Positions 1-10,149 of a stretch of 64,000 nt of DNA are shown here, piece after piece (the stretch's first letter is position 1; each line of letters starts with the position of its first letter). Under the pieces are notes generated by a model. That model made no database searches and had not been told where the DNA came from. It saw nothing but the letters and a program-made list of their open reading frames with translations. The stretch is from Paraescarpia echinospica. Lineage: Eukaryota; Annelida; Polychaeta; Sabellida; Siboglinidae. Position numbers and translations under genes: made by a program. The DNA lies in contig CM034533.1 of assembly GCA_020002185.1 (NCBI GenBank), positions 71,478,149 to 71,542,148 of the forward strand, given 5' to 3'.

Positions 1-1358
1 TCCCTCTTCTAATGACAAATTGAAAACTGTTGCAAGCGGTAAGCTAATTTGTTCTACAATTTCCAATAGTAGTTTGGGCGGAATCCCGTCTACTCCAGGT
101 GATTTATTATCCTTCATAGCCCTTATTTTCTTAGCTACCATTTCCGAGGTTACAACTAACTGTCCTAAATAGTCTGAATCTGCCCCCTTGAACTTAGCCT
201 CTGGTACTGGCAGTGAACTAATATCTTCCCTGGTAAACACTGAACTAAAATACTCATTCAGGTCTTCTGCCATTAAGAATCCCTCTGATATTGTATTTCC
301 ATCACTATCTTCTAGAGGACCGACCTTATCCTGAACTTTCTGTTTGCTTCGAATATACGCATACAATTTTTTACTGTCATGTTTTATATTACTAGCTAAT
401 TTTTTTTCATAGCTTCTCTTTGAATTTCTAATTTCAGCTGTAGCTTGATTAAGTGCTTCTTTATAAATGTTGTAGTCTTCATCGTTTCCAGTACATCTAT
501 ATGACTTCCACATCATTTGTTTATACTTAATTTTTCTAATGGCTTTCTCGATAAGTGTTTCTTTTTGGACCGTTTTCCTTGTTTTTTGAAGGGTACAAAT
601 TTATCGACTATGCACTTAATTTCACTCTTTAATATATTCCAGCATTCTGTTGCTGTCTTATTTTGCAGTGTGTTATTCCAGTTTATCTTTGCTAAATATT
701 TCCTCATGTCCTTATACCTTCGTTTGTGGAAATTTCTCCTATACTGCTTTTTACTATTCCTTTCTGATTTTACTTTGATGGTAAAATGTATCTGGTTGTG
801 ATCGCTACTCCCCAGTGGCTCACATATCTTGACATTGTCAACTAATTCATTCTGTGAGGACAAAACTATGTCTAACACATTCTCTCCCCTGGTTGGTTCT
901 AGCACATGTTGAGAAAGGGAAGTATCTTGAACTAACACTAAAAACTTGTGGTCCTCACTCCCCATACTCTGAAGAGATTTCCATTGTATATGCCTGTGGT
1001 TAAAATCCCCCATAATAATACAGTCCTGTTTGCTAACTTCCCTTATAGCGTTTTGTATTTTTTCATTCTCTTCTATGCTTATGTTTGGGCTTCGATAAAC
1101 TAACCCAACCGTTAACGTTGAGTTTCCTGTAACTACGTTACACCAAACAGCTTCTTCGCAATCTGCTTCTCTTTCTAATTTTATTTCATAAGCCTGGATA
1201 GATTCTTTAATATATAAAATAACTCCACCTCCCTTTCTTCCTATTCTATCTTTCCTAAACATTACATATCCAGTTAGTCCCAATTCGGCATCTGATATAT
1301 CAGTGGTGGCCCACGATTCGGTTATACCTATTATGTGAGGGTCAATATCTTCTACCAT
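1..1358 (-). pseudogene. CR1-like LINE copy A, ORF2 part: endonuclease and start of reverse transcriptase
   Basis: The open stretch 1358-513 reads as an apurinic-type endonuclease. It has an ITESW motif near its start, GGGVILYI, a VGLVYRSPN segment, MGDFNHRHIQW and a closing SSDHNQIHF, the usual order of the exonuclease-endonuclease-phosphatase fold that nicks target DNA in non-LTR retrotransposons. Sequence 1-512 continues in the same direction toward the reverse transcriptase and matches copy B at about 39776-40290 almost base for base. The end of ORF2 lies outside the window. A stop at 513 breaks the frame, so this copy looks inactive. Family assignment rests on gene order (SGNH-type ORF1 upstream) and on similarity to copies B and C in the same window. 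Confidence 0.85.
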
Positions 1359-1521
1359 AATGTTTAGTTCACTTCTTTTGTTTACTATGCTCCTTGCATT
1401 TAAACAAATGCATTTATATCCTGATTCAGAACAGTTTTCCAGGCTGTTCTTTGCCGATTATTTCTGCTGTCTTTATCTATGCCTCCAGTTTCAGGCTTCT
1501 CTGTGAATCCCCCCTGCGAAT

Positions 1522-1939
1522 CTAGTTTAAATAGATGCAGCCTGTCCCACTGTCAACAGATTGCAGCAAGTTCTCTGAGAAAACTGCTGCCCCCTTTCCA
1601 CTTAGATGTAGGCCATCTCTCATGTGCATATCTTCCCTCCCAACAAAGTATCCCCATAAATCTACGAATCCCACCCCCTCTTCTTTACACATCTGCTCAA
1701 CTGGTGCGTTGATCGCCATCCTCTTGCAGTTTCTATATGTCGGCCCCCTTCCTCCCATTACTGGCAAAATTCCTGAGAGGATAATCTGTTCTACTCTTGT
1801 CTTCTTTAACTTCTTCACTAACTGTCTGTACTTCTGAACTGTCCCAGTTGTTCCCTCCCTCTCTGCGTTATTTGTCCCTACATGTACTAGTATAGACCCT
1901 CCCTTGCCATGCCCCAGTACCTTCTCTACCCTTTCAGTT
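1522..1939 (-). pseudogene. CR1-like LINE copy A, ORF1 esterase (SGNH hydrolase) end
   Basis: Just upstream of the endonuclease ORF on the minus strand, this frame encodes the C-terminal two thirds of an SGNH/GDSL esterase domain. Visible are ILVHVGTNNA (the conserved GxND-like block), ILSGILPVMGGR, and the C-terminal DGLHLSGKG with the catalytic Asp and His pair. ORF1 proteins of CR1-like LINEs are known to carry such an esterase, often behind a PHD-like zinc finger; copies B and C show that finger. The N-terminal half of this copy is lost in the adjoining scaffold gap, so the gene is partial here. Confidence 0.82.
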
Positions 1940-2939
1940 NNNNNNNNNNNNNNNNNNNNNNNNNNNNNNNNNNNNNNNNNNNNNNNNNNNNNNNNNNNNN
2001 NNNNNNNNNNNNNNNNNNNNNNNNNNNNNNNNNNNNNNNNNNNNNNNNNNNNNNNNNNNNNNNNNNNNNNNNNNNNNNNNNNNNNNNNNNNNNNNNNNNN
2101 NNNNNNNNNNNNNNNNNNNNNNNNNNNNNNNNNNNNNNNNNNNNNNNNNNNNNNNNNNNNNNNNNNNNNNNNNNNNNNNNNNNNNNNNNNNNNNNNNNNN
2201 NNNNNNNNNNNNNNNNNNNNNNNNNNNNNNNNNNNNNNNNNNNNNNNNNNNNNNNNNNNNNNNNNNNNNNNNNNNNNNNNNNNNNNNNNNNNNNNNNNNN
2301 NNNNNNNNNNNNNNNNNNNNNNNNNNNNNNNNNNNNNNNNNNNNNNNNNNNNNNNNNNNNNNNNNNNNNNNNNNNNNNNNNNNNNNNNNNNNNNNNNNNN
2401 NNNNNNNNNNNNNNNNNNNNNNNNNNNNNNNNNNNNNNNNNNNNNNNNNNNNNNNNNNNNNNNNNNNNNNNNNNNNNNNNNNNNNNNNNNNNNNNNNNNN
2501 NNNNNNNNNNNNNNNNNNNNNNNNNNNNNNNNNNNNNNNNNNNNNNNNNNNNNNNNNNNNNNNNNNNNNNNNNNNNNNNNNNNNNNNNNNNNNNNNNNNN
2601 NNNNNNNNNNNNNNNNNNNNNNNNNNNNNNNNNNNNNNNNNNNNNNNNNNNNNNNNNNNNNNNNNNNNNNNNNNNNNNNNNNNNNNNNNNNNNNNNNNNN
2701 NNNNNNNNNNNNNNNNNNNNNNNNNNNNNNNNNNNNNNNNNNNNNNNNNNNNNNNNNNNNNNNNNNNNNNNNNNNNNNNNNNNNNNNNNNNNNNNNNNNN
2801 NNNNNNNNNNNNNNNNNNNNNNNNNNNNNNNNNNNNNNNNNNNNNNNNNNNNNNNNNNNNNNNNNNNNNNNNNNNNNNNNNNNNNNNNNNNNNNNNNNNN
2901 NNNNNNNNNNNNNNNNNNNNNNNNNNNNNNNNNNNNNNN
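1940..2939. other. scaffold gap, 1000 N
   Basis: Exactly 1000 undetermined bases. It separates LINE copy A (minus) from the Ty3/Gypsy fragment (plus), so their adjacency is an assembly statement and not a sequence observation. Confidence 0.99.
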
Positions 2940-3830
2940 ACCGAGAACTGCTCGCTGTGTCATATTCGGTAGACAAGTTCCGTTCGTACCTCGAAGGTCA
3001 GCCTATCATCGTTCGGACGGACCACAAGCCTCTTGTTGGTTCCGTTACCAAGAAGGCTGACACTGCACTTCCGATCCCGCGGCGCCATTTACTCAAAATC
3101 GCAGTTTGTGGAACAACTATACTACCTGAAGGGAGAACGGAACGGCGTCGCTGATGCACTGTCTCGGGTGCTGTTGCAGTCGAAAGTCACCACCGCGATG
3201 AACGCCATCGGCATCTGGTCGTCGCAGCAGGATGATCTGTGCCATGCAGATACCTTACCGACAGAAGGATCGCGTCATGCGATACAGGAAGACGTGCTCG
3301 TTGATCAGATGTTCGTACAGCGACTCAAACATCAGCGAGACATGCATAGGAAGCAGCTACAGGCTCCGGTATTTGTTCCAGCAACGCCGTCACACAATGT
3401 TGCCAATACGTCATTGGCAGACTGCGTGACAACACCGGCTTCATCGGAGGTGTCAACTTCGTCTTTACCCTCCACTCGTCATGAGTTCTCAGACGCTGAT
3501 AACCGTACTGCGTGTTGTGCGATTTTCACACCACGACCAGCACAACTCGTCGCCTTGCCTTCACCTTCAGATATCCGGTCTGTACAAGAAATCGATCAGC
3601 CATTGCAGAACTGGATTGCTCATCATCGTTCTTCTGCATCCAGGTTCAGACCAGCCTTGGTCGAATGTGAGGACGGCACTAGTGTGTGGGCGGACATCAG
3701 CGCTACGCCCGCGCGCATTCTCGTTCCGACCACACTACAGCGCATTGTGTTTGACAATCTCCATCGTCTCGCACACCCAGGTTTAAAGGTCGGACTGATC
3801 CTCATCAAGCGTTCCTACTGGTGACAAGGT
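2940..3830 (+). pseudogene. Ty3/Gypsy retrotransposon pol fragment: RNase H to integrase zinc-binding region
   Basis: The sequence opens inside an RNase H domain (RELLAVSYSVDKFRSYLEG, then IIVRTDHKPLV), the typical Gypsy RNase H. A frameshift near 3060-3110 moves the reading to another frame, where YYLKGERNGVADALSR, the RNase H end, appears. The open frame then runs through a Ser/Thr-rich linker to a segment ending HRLAHPGLKV, which resembles the HHCC-type integrase N-terminus. A stop at 3822 (TGA) follows. Reverse transcriptase and protease would lie in the scaffold gap or are absent. The element is inactive. Confidence 0.85.
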
Positions 3831-4762
3831 ATCAGCAGGGATGTCGCGAAATGGACGAAATCGTGTGAATCTTGCCAGAAAGCCAAGATTCACGTGCATA
3901 CGAAAATGCCACTGGAACGATTGCCTGCGCCTACTAAACGATTCAGCCATATTCACATCGATATAGTTGGTCCACCCAGCGTGTGAAGGCAAGAACACTT
4001 TGCTTGGGCGTGCCAGATGTCATCACATCCGACCGCGGCTCACAGTTCGTGTCAGACTTGTGGTTGGAGGTTTGCAGCCTGATGGGAATTGCACGAGACC
4101 CAACTACAAGTTACCATCCCCAACACGATGGGAAAATTGAACGTATGCATCGTTGTTTAAAGAACTCTCTTCGTGCCCGTCTTCTCGGACGAACGAATTG
4201 GCTAGCAGAACTCCCGTGGGTGATGCTTGGATTGAGAGCGGCAGCTAACCTCGACACGGGTGTTTCTCCGTCCATCCTAGTCACTGGTCAGCAACCTGCA
4301 CTACCAGGTCAGCTGGTTGTGCAACGAGCTAGTATCGATGACACCTCCTCGTTCGGCAAAGAGTTGTCATCGGCTATGGCGGCTCAGACATTCAACGAAA
4401 ATCCGTGGCATGGAAAACAGCGAGGTCGCTCACATGTTCCGCACGATCTGTGGACGGCGACGCGAGTGTTAGTGCGCGCAGACAAGGTGCAACCGTCACT
4501 CGTTCCGAAGTACACGGGCCCATTTCGGGTTTTGCGCCGCTGGGGCAAGTGCTTCCGTCTGCAGATGGAGAATCGCGAGGATACTGTCTCAGTGGACAGA
4601 CTACGACCTTTCTACGAGGACGAGACGGATCGTCGTGAACCGACCACCGACGTCGTCGGCACAGCAAACGGCGACCGGAACGAAGATCGTGTGGAAGACT
4701 TGGTCGTGCGGCGGTCTAACAGAACAGTGCGTCCGCCGATTCGATTCAGAAACATTGCCTAA
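3831..4762 (+). pseudogene. Ty3/Gypsy integrase core and C-terminal domain, internally deleted
   Basis: A short segment near 3945-3975 holds the first catalytic Asp context (HIHIDIVGPP). A stop follows at once and the reading resumes at 3983 with VITSDRGSQFVSDLW (second Asp) and HPQHDGKIERMHR (catalytic Glu). Only about 23 codons separate the first two Asp motifs, where Gypsy integrases have roughly 60, so an internal deletion has removed part of the core. Downstream come the GPF/Y-type stretch (PKYTGPFRVLRR) and a charged tail ending in RRSNRTVRPPIRF. The coordinate order agrees with a Gypsy pol 3' end. Confidence 0.85.
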
Positions 4763-4925
4763 AACGCTACTGTCGTGACTGGCGCGGGGTATACTGTAGG
4801 GACACTAAACATACAGTTTCGTTCACTGGTATCGACGACGGAAACTAGAGAAATACAGTTTGTCATTTATCACTCACACTGTTGTTTGTTATCGTCTTTA
4901 TTGTGCTTATGTTTACGGTTCTAAA
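4763..4925 (+). other. non-coding sequence after Gypsy pol, possible LTR remnant
   Basis: It begins right after the integrase stop and holds a CG-rich stretch, then an A/T-rich part with TATACTG. An LTR would be expected at this place, but no second copy exists in the window to prove it. The sequence changes sharply at about 4926 into the gag-like repeat. Confidence 0.35.
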
Positions 4926-5320
4926 ATGGCCATATATACACAAATATGCCCATTAGAGACACAGGCTATCATGAAATACTTGCAGATCATCCGGACCATG
5001 GCCTCCAATTCACCCCCAAGGTTTTTCTTGCGTATGACGGGGACTTTAGGAAGTTGAGGGCACACTTCAACATGCCGTGGTGTGCATTACACCAGTAACT
5101 CCTCCATTCGGTTAGCAAGACCGTAGGAAATCAGAGTCGTCTCTTTCCCCAATGAAGACAGCCCGTAGCCAGACGACAGCCCTTTCCCACAGGCTACATT
5201 GTTTGTGAACATTGACACACTTCACCTGCTTGCATGGATATATGCCACTGTGAATTCATCATATCTACAACCAGCCTACATTGTTTGTCAACATTTTTGA
5301 AATTTGTTTCTCAAAAATAC
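4926..5320 (+). pseudogene. gag-like retroelement fragment, copy 1
   Basis: This segment is a near-duplicate of 6168-6540. It reads MAIYTQICPLETQAIMKYLQ and IIRTMASNSPP before indels break the frame, followed by sequence related to the Arg/Pro-rich end of copy 2 and a partial 78-bp repeat unit near 5210-5300. Proteins with this pattern (MAIYT..., a Tyr/Asp-rich middle, then Gln-Pro-Phe-Pro before a cysteine knuckle) are gag-like products linked to tyrosine-recombinase retroelements (DIRS/Ngaro), from memory of the family. No recombinase or reverse transcriptase is present. Confidence 0.5.
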
Positions 5321-5581
5321 TGCTACGTGGTTCATGTTGACGCGACATTTCTATTCTATTTGTTAGACGCTATCGTCGTGATTCCTTTTGACCGGTTGTC
5401 TGTTTAATTGCACTGCGATCGCAGTGATGGAGACGGTAAACATTGCTATTGTGGGATATTCCTTTGTTCGCCAACGAACGATTTAACGAATAGTGGACAT
5501 AATGAAGTGGGCGATAAAGTGTTGGTTTTCGCAACGTATTTAACTGTGATGGCAGGGATCCGTCGCGTTGTAATCTTGTAA

Positions 5582-6458
5582 ATGTTGTACAGTGATGCTA
5601 GCGCATCTGTTTATCTAGTGGATTACGATTTTAATAAGTTTTTTTTTATAATAAGCATATGCACGAGGCCACCAAATGTTTTGACACTGTTGATTTCTGG
5701 TCGCATCGTGGCGTGTGGTCTGACTGGAAGCAGTACCTACTTGATGGAGTACATTTTAATGACGAGGGAAATAGAAAGTACTTCAATGAGGGAGGCGGTC
5801 ATGGGGATGGCTGCATCCTCTCAGGTAGCAAGGGAGGCGACCCCAGCGGCAGCTGGATTAGCAGCACCAGCAGTGACCAGGTCAGCTGCAATGGCCACTG
5901 AGTCAAGCATGGGTGATCTAGGTGAGGAATTACCTCAATACCCCTCTAACATGAGGGCATTGGCAGTGGTAATGCTTGGTAGCCTGGTGGACCAAAATAT
6001 TAAAGACAGAATTTGGTTCAACCAGTATATTGATTTGGCTTTACTAATTAGTGAAGCAACGCATGAAACAACATATGTCTTCCAATCTCACCTTTGACCA
6101 ACCTCAGTCACAGGTCATAAAGAAAATTGCTAACATCGAGCAGTGGTCAGCTGCTTTCCTCATTTTCATGGCCATATATACACAACACTGCCCATTGGAG
6201 ACACAGGCTATCATGAAATACATGCAGATCATCCGGACCATGGCCTCCAATTCACCACCCAAGGTTTTTCTTGCGTATGACAGGGACTTTAGGAAGTTGT
6301 GGGTACACTTCAACATGCCGTGGTGTGCATTACACCAGGAACTCCTCTGTTCGGTTAGCAAGACCGTAGGAAATCAGAGTCGTCTCTTTCCCCAATGGAG
6401 ACAGCCCGTAGCCAGACGACAGCCCTTTCCTACAGGCAACCTTGTTTGTGAACATTGA
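5582..6458 (+). pseudogene. SGNH-hydrolase tail followed by gag-like protein, DIRS/Ngaro-type remnant (copy 2)
   Basis: At 5659-5785 the frame reads FWSHRGVW and then LLDGVHFNDEGNRKYF, the catalytic Asp/His block that ends an SGNH hydrolase. After an Ala-rich linker (5800-5950) comes LGSLVDQNIKDRIWFNQYID, then, one frame over, IANIEQWSAAF, MAIYTQHCPLETQAIMKYMQ and VHFNMPWCALHQELL, ending with an Arg/Gln-rich RRQPFPTGNLVCEH. Two frameshifts (around 5790 and 6060) are needed to follow it. I read this as an SGNH domain upstream of a gag-like nucleic-acid-binding protein from a tyrosine-recombinase retroelement. The zinc-knuckle end and all of pol are missing; the 78-bp repeat array starts where they should be. 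Confidence 0.5.
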
Positions 6459-6464
6459 CACACT

Positions 6465-6865
6465 TCACTTGCTTGCATGGATATATGCCACAGTGAATTG
6501 ATTATATATACACCCAGCCTACATTGTTTGTGAACATTGAGACACTTCACTTGCATGGATATATGCCACAGTGAATTGATTATATATACACCCAGCCTAC
6601 ATTGTTTGTGAACATTGAGACACTTCACTTGCATGGATATATGCCACAGTGAATTGATTATATATACACCCAGCCTACATTGTTTGTGAACATTGAGACA
6701 CTTCACTTGCATGGATATATGCCACAGTGAAATGATTATATATACACCCAGCCTACATTGTTTGTGAACATTGAGACACTTCACTTGCATGGATATATGC
6801 CACAGTGAATTGATTATATATACACCCAGCCTACATTGTTTGTGAACATTGAGACACTTCACCAA
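6465..6865. repeat. 78-bp tandem repeat, about five copies
   Basis: The unit contains TTGCATGGATATATGCCACA and CCTACATTGTTTGTGAACAT. It repeats five times with very few differences and its length is a multiple of three, so the complementary strand is open across the array as a repeated 26-residue pattern. That reading frame is a by-product of the unit length and not a gene. A decayed single copy lies at about 5210-5300. Confidence 0.95.
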
Positions 6866-8891
6866 ATGGCAGCTATTCCTTCAAGCCGTAAAGGAGAGCG
6901 CGAATGTAGTGTTAGGAAGGAGAAGAGGATCCAACAGAGAACAGTGGATTACTGGAGACTCGTGGAAACTGATTGATAAAAGGAAGGATACGAAGATCAG
7001 AAGAGATCAAGCAGCTAGAAACATCCAACAATGGAGATCATCAGATGAGGAATACAGGAAACTGGACAAAGAAGTAAAAAGAGCTGTAGGACAGATAAGA
7101 GGAAATGGTTAGAAGAGAAAGGTAAAGAAGCACAAACAGCAGCAGAACGGAATGACTCGAAAACGCTGTATAGGATTGTGAGAGAGCTAACTACCGCGAA
7201 AAGCAATTCCAACATACCAATAAAAGACAAAGATGGCAGAGTGCTTCTAACAAACGAGGAACAAGACACGAGGTGGATTGAACACTTCCTAGAAGTACTA
7301 AATCAACCAACACCAACCACACTCTTCAACTTCGAACAGGAACCAAACATAAAAGAGCTTGATGTCATCACCAATGACATCACCAGGGCAGAAGTTTCCA
7401 AAGCCATCGATAGCCTCAAGAACAACAAGGCAGCGGGCCTTGATGAAGTATCGGCCGAACTATTGAAACATGGCAAGGACGGGGTTGTAGACGAGTTAAC
7501 CTACTTGTTCAATCTGATCTGGTCTGAGGAGGAAGTTCCTGATGATTGGAGACGAGGAGTGATCGTGACGTTACCAAAGAAGGGGTGCCTGAGCGATTGC
7601 AATAACTGGCGAGGAATAACATTGATGTCAGTACCTGGAAAAGTGTTCTGCAGTGTGATCCTAAACCGGCTGAAGACAGCAGTTGACCAACACCTCCGGG
7701 AGGAACAAGCTGGTTTTCGAAGAGGAAGGTCATGCTGTGAGCAGATCTTCACATTGCGAAACATCATCGAACAAAGCAGAGTTCCAGATACCTCTTTTAG
7801 TCAATTTCATTGACTTTAAGAAGGCTTTCGACAGTGTCCACAGAAATTCGCTGTGGCAAATCCTGAAGCTATACGGCATACCAAGCAAATATATAGACAT
7901 TTTCAAATCGCTATACCGAAACACCAACTGCTGCATCAAGACCAACGATGGCTACACAGACATGTTCGATATAGAGACAGGTGTACGTCAAGGTTGCATC
8001 CTGTCCCCTTTCCTCTTTGTTGTTGTTATCGACTTCATCATGAGGAAAACGATGAAAGATCCGAACTTTGGTGTTAAATGGATAAATAATAGGTTGACAG
8101 ACCTTGACTTTGCCGATGATATTGCACTGCTCAGCCACACGCCGGAGATCCTACAAGAGATGACCAATAATTTAAACAAAAATGGAGAGATGGTCGGATT
8201 ACGAATCAGCTATGGGAAGACAAAAACATTGTCAGCTGGTGATGGATCTGACCCCCACATTGTGATCGGTCAGGAAGAGTTGCAATGCGTCGAGAACTTC
8301 CCTTACCTTGGAAGCTACATCTCTAGGAAAGGCGATGCGGAAGTAGATATACGAGCGAGGATAGGCAAGGCATCAGCAGTGTTCCAAAGACTACGTCCAA
8401 TATGGTCCAGTAACACCATCAGAAAGGACATAAAACTACGTCTTTACATGTCATTCGTAATACCAACAGCGATATATGCCTGTGAAACGTGGAAGAATAC
8501 GGCGAGGATATCAAAAAAACTAGACGTATTTCATCGACGATGTCTCCGGTTCATACTGGGCATATCGTGGAGAGAACACACCACAAATGAAGAAGTGATG
8601 AGGAGGGCAGGTCTGGACAGCCTGCATCACATAGTTAAGTCTCGACGACGAAGACTAGCGGGACATATCCTACGCCTACCAAGAGAGAGAACAGCACATG
8701 TAGCAATGGAATGGGTGCCTGAAGGTGGAAATAGAAGGAGAGGAAGGCCGACTAAGACCTGGCGCAAGACGTTTAAAGAAGATCTGGCAGAGATGGAAAT
8801 CACCTGGAATGAGGCCAAAGAAATTGCGAAAGACCGTAGTAGATGGAGAAAGCTCGTCGCCCGATGTCCCGAAAGGAACAGGAGGAACTAA
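6866..8891 (+). pseudogene. RTE-like LINE reverse transcriptase, 5'-truncated
   Basis: After a short piece of the endonuclease-RT linker (6866-7110) the frame 7178-7813 has KDKDGRVLLTNEEQDTRWIE, NNKAAGLDEVSAELLKH and EEQAGFRRGRSC. A frameshift near 7790 leads into FIDFKKAFDSVHR (motif A), GVRQGCILSPFLF (motif B) and LDFADDIALLSHT (motif C, catalytic Asp pair). The tail has HRRCLRFILGISW and GRRKRG-type basic blocks (RRRGRPTKTWRKT), normal for RTE-type LINEs related to craniofacial-development-protein-2-like ORFs. The endonuclease is missing and an early stop lies near 7110. The final stop is at 8889. The element abuts the 78-bp array at its truncated end. Confidence 0.9.
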
Positions 8892-9245
8892 GTCTAAGTA
8901 AGTAATGCCTGTTCGTGTGCGTGTTTATAATTATGCGCTTCTCTGTGCGTTTCTCTATGGTAGGTGCTTGGAAGACCCTAGCTCCTGACCTGGAGAGTTA
9001 TAAGCATGTTGTCGAACTGTCATTGAAATACGATTGACACGATCGATTGGTCTTTGCCGAGTTCCTGGATCATCAACATATGAACGCACTATCTGCTCTG
9101 TGATATCCAGATGACTATGTCATCGAACTATATTAATGCTAATAAATAATATTTAATATGAAGAAAACTAATAGCCTATGCGTCGGAAGGGGGACTGGGG
9201 CTGGGGCTAAGCCCTCCACGAACATTTAAACTGAACCGTCATCAG
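8892..9245. other. LINE 3' region and Polinton left flank, no gene
   Basis: A/T-rich sequence with an AATAAATAATATTTAATATG stretch near 9139-9160 that could be the LINE 3' end. Nothing else was recognised before the Polinton terminus at 9246. Confidence 0.5.
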
Positions 9246-9455
9246 AGTTGCAAGTAATAGGTAGGTAGGGAGCATCCCCGGATTGACCCAAAATCCTTTG
9301 ATGTTTGCGTTTTTTATAAGTAGAATTCCTACGTTTTTTATAAGCCATGAGCACTTAGGAATGTGTCAAAAAAGAGTGATTGATGGGTTCCGAGCTCCTC
9401 CCCCTAGAAAGAGTGTGTCGACATCTAGTGACTAATTAGGCACTAAATAGGTAAG
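9246..9455 (+). repeat. Polinton left terminal inverted repeat
   Basis: Matches the complement of 24614-24826 over about 210 bp with few mismatches, including the shared blocks GGTAGGTAGGGAGCATCC, TTATAAGCCATGAGCACT and GTGTGTCGACATCTAGTGAC. Weaker similarity continues with indels to about 9535. TIRs of protein-primed elements serve as replication origins and integrase substrates. Confidence 0.95.
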
Positions 9456-9650
9456 AAATTCGGGTAATTAAGAAGTACTAATTAGCAACAAGTGAGTGGC
9501 GCAATCACTAGAGGGCGGCACTAGCAATAAGAAAAAAATAGTAGTTAGTCATTTAGTGACTAATTAGCGTAATTAAGTACTAATTAGTAACAAGTGAGTA
9601 GCGCAATCATTGGAGGAGAGCGTTAGCAATAACTAAAAATAGTAATTCTC
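9430..9650 (+). repeat. subterminal direct repeat in the left arm, two units
   Basis: Two related units of about 95-120 bp at 9430-9552 and 9557-9650 share GACTAATTAG, TACTAATTAG, CAACAAGTGAGT, GCGCAATCA and AGCAATAA...AAAATAGTA. A related but reduced block (CACTAGAGG, GCAATAATTAAAAATAGTAA) occurs once near 24575-24612 in the right arm, so the left arm has an extra copy of the inner TIR. Confidence 0.8.
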
Positions 9651-9659
9651 AACAAATTA

Positions 9660-10145
9660 GTATTAATTAGGTATTCGGGGACTGTGTGTGAGGTGGGGAA
9701 GCTTCTAGAAGCTTCTAGCAGCTTCTAGGGCTGTAACGCTGTGCAGTGGCGTGCCTGGTGGGATCAGCGAGGCGCTAATCGGACGGTGGCCTAGTTTTCA
9801 CGACTCACTGCCGAATGGGGGGGGGGTCGAATGTCGGCGTGTATTGTCATGCAGTGTATGAGCGTTAAGCGTTAAGCGGGGGTTTGTTTATTTTGACTGT
9901 CAGCATACGCGGTGTGCTAGTTGGCTATAGGCAGGCGTTCGGTAACAGCTGATTCGTGTGCATTAGGCTTGTGGTGCCGAAGACCTGTTGTTGGGACGCT
10001 GTACTGGCGCTTGTTGTTGGCTGTCCGAATAAGCTGGCTGTGCATTAGTTGGAATGGTTTTATTTGTGCATGAGTTGGAATGCTGGTGGCGCGTATTGTG
10101 CGAAAAGAAAAACAGAAACAAACGGTGAGAGAATACATTTTATTG
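9660..10145. other. left-arm non-coding stretch
   Basis: It contains a short AAGCTTCTAG triplication (9699-9729), a G run at 9820 and a TTTTATT at about 10139 that would be a polyadenylation signal for a minus-strand transcript. No convincing gene was found. Confidence 0.45.
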
Positions 10146-10149
10146 TTAA

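Noticed and set aside
6374..6865. Long minus-strand frame made of a repeated 26-residue pattern
   Set aside because: It follows from the 78-bp unit length, which is a multiple of three; there is no start context, domain or codon-level conservation beyond the DNA repeat.
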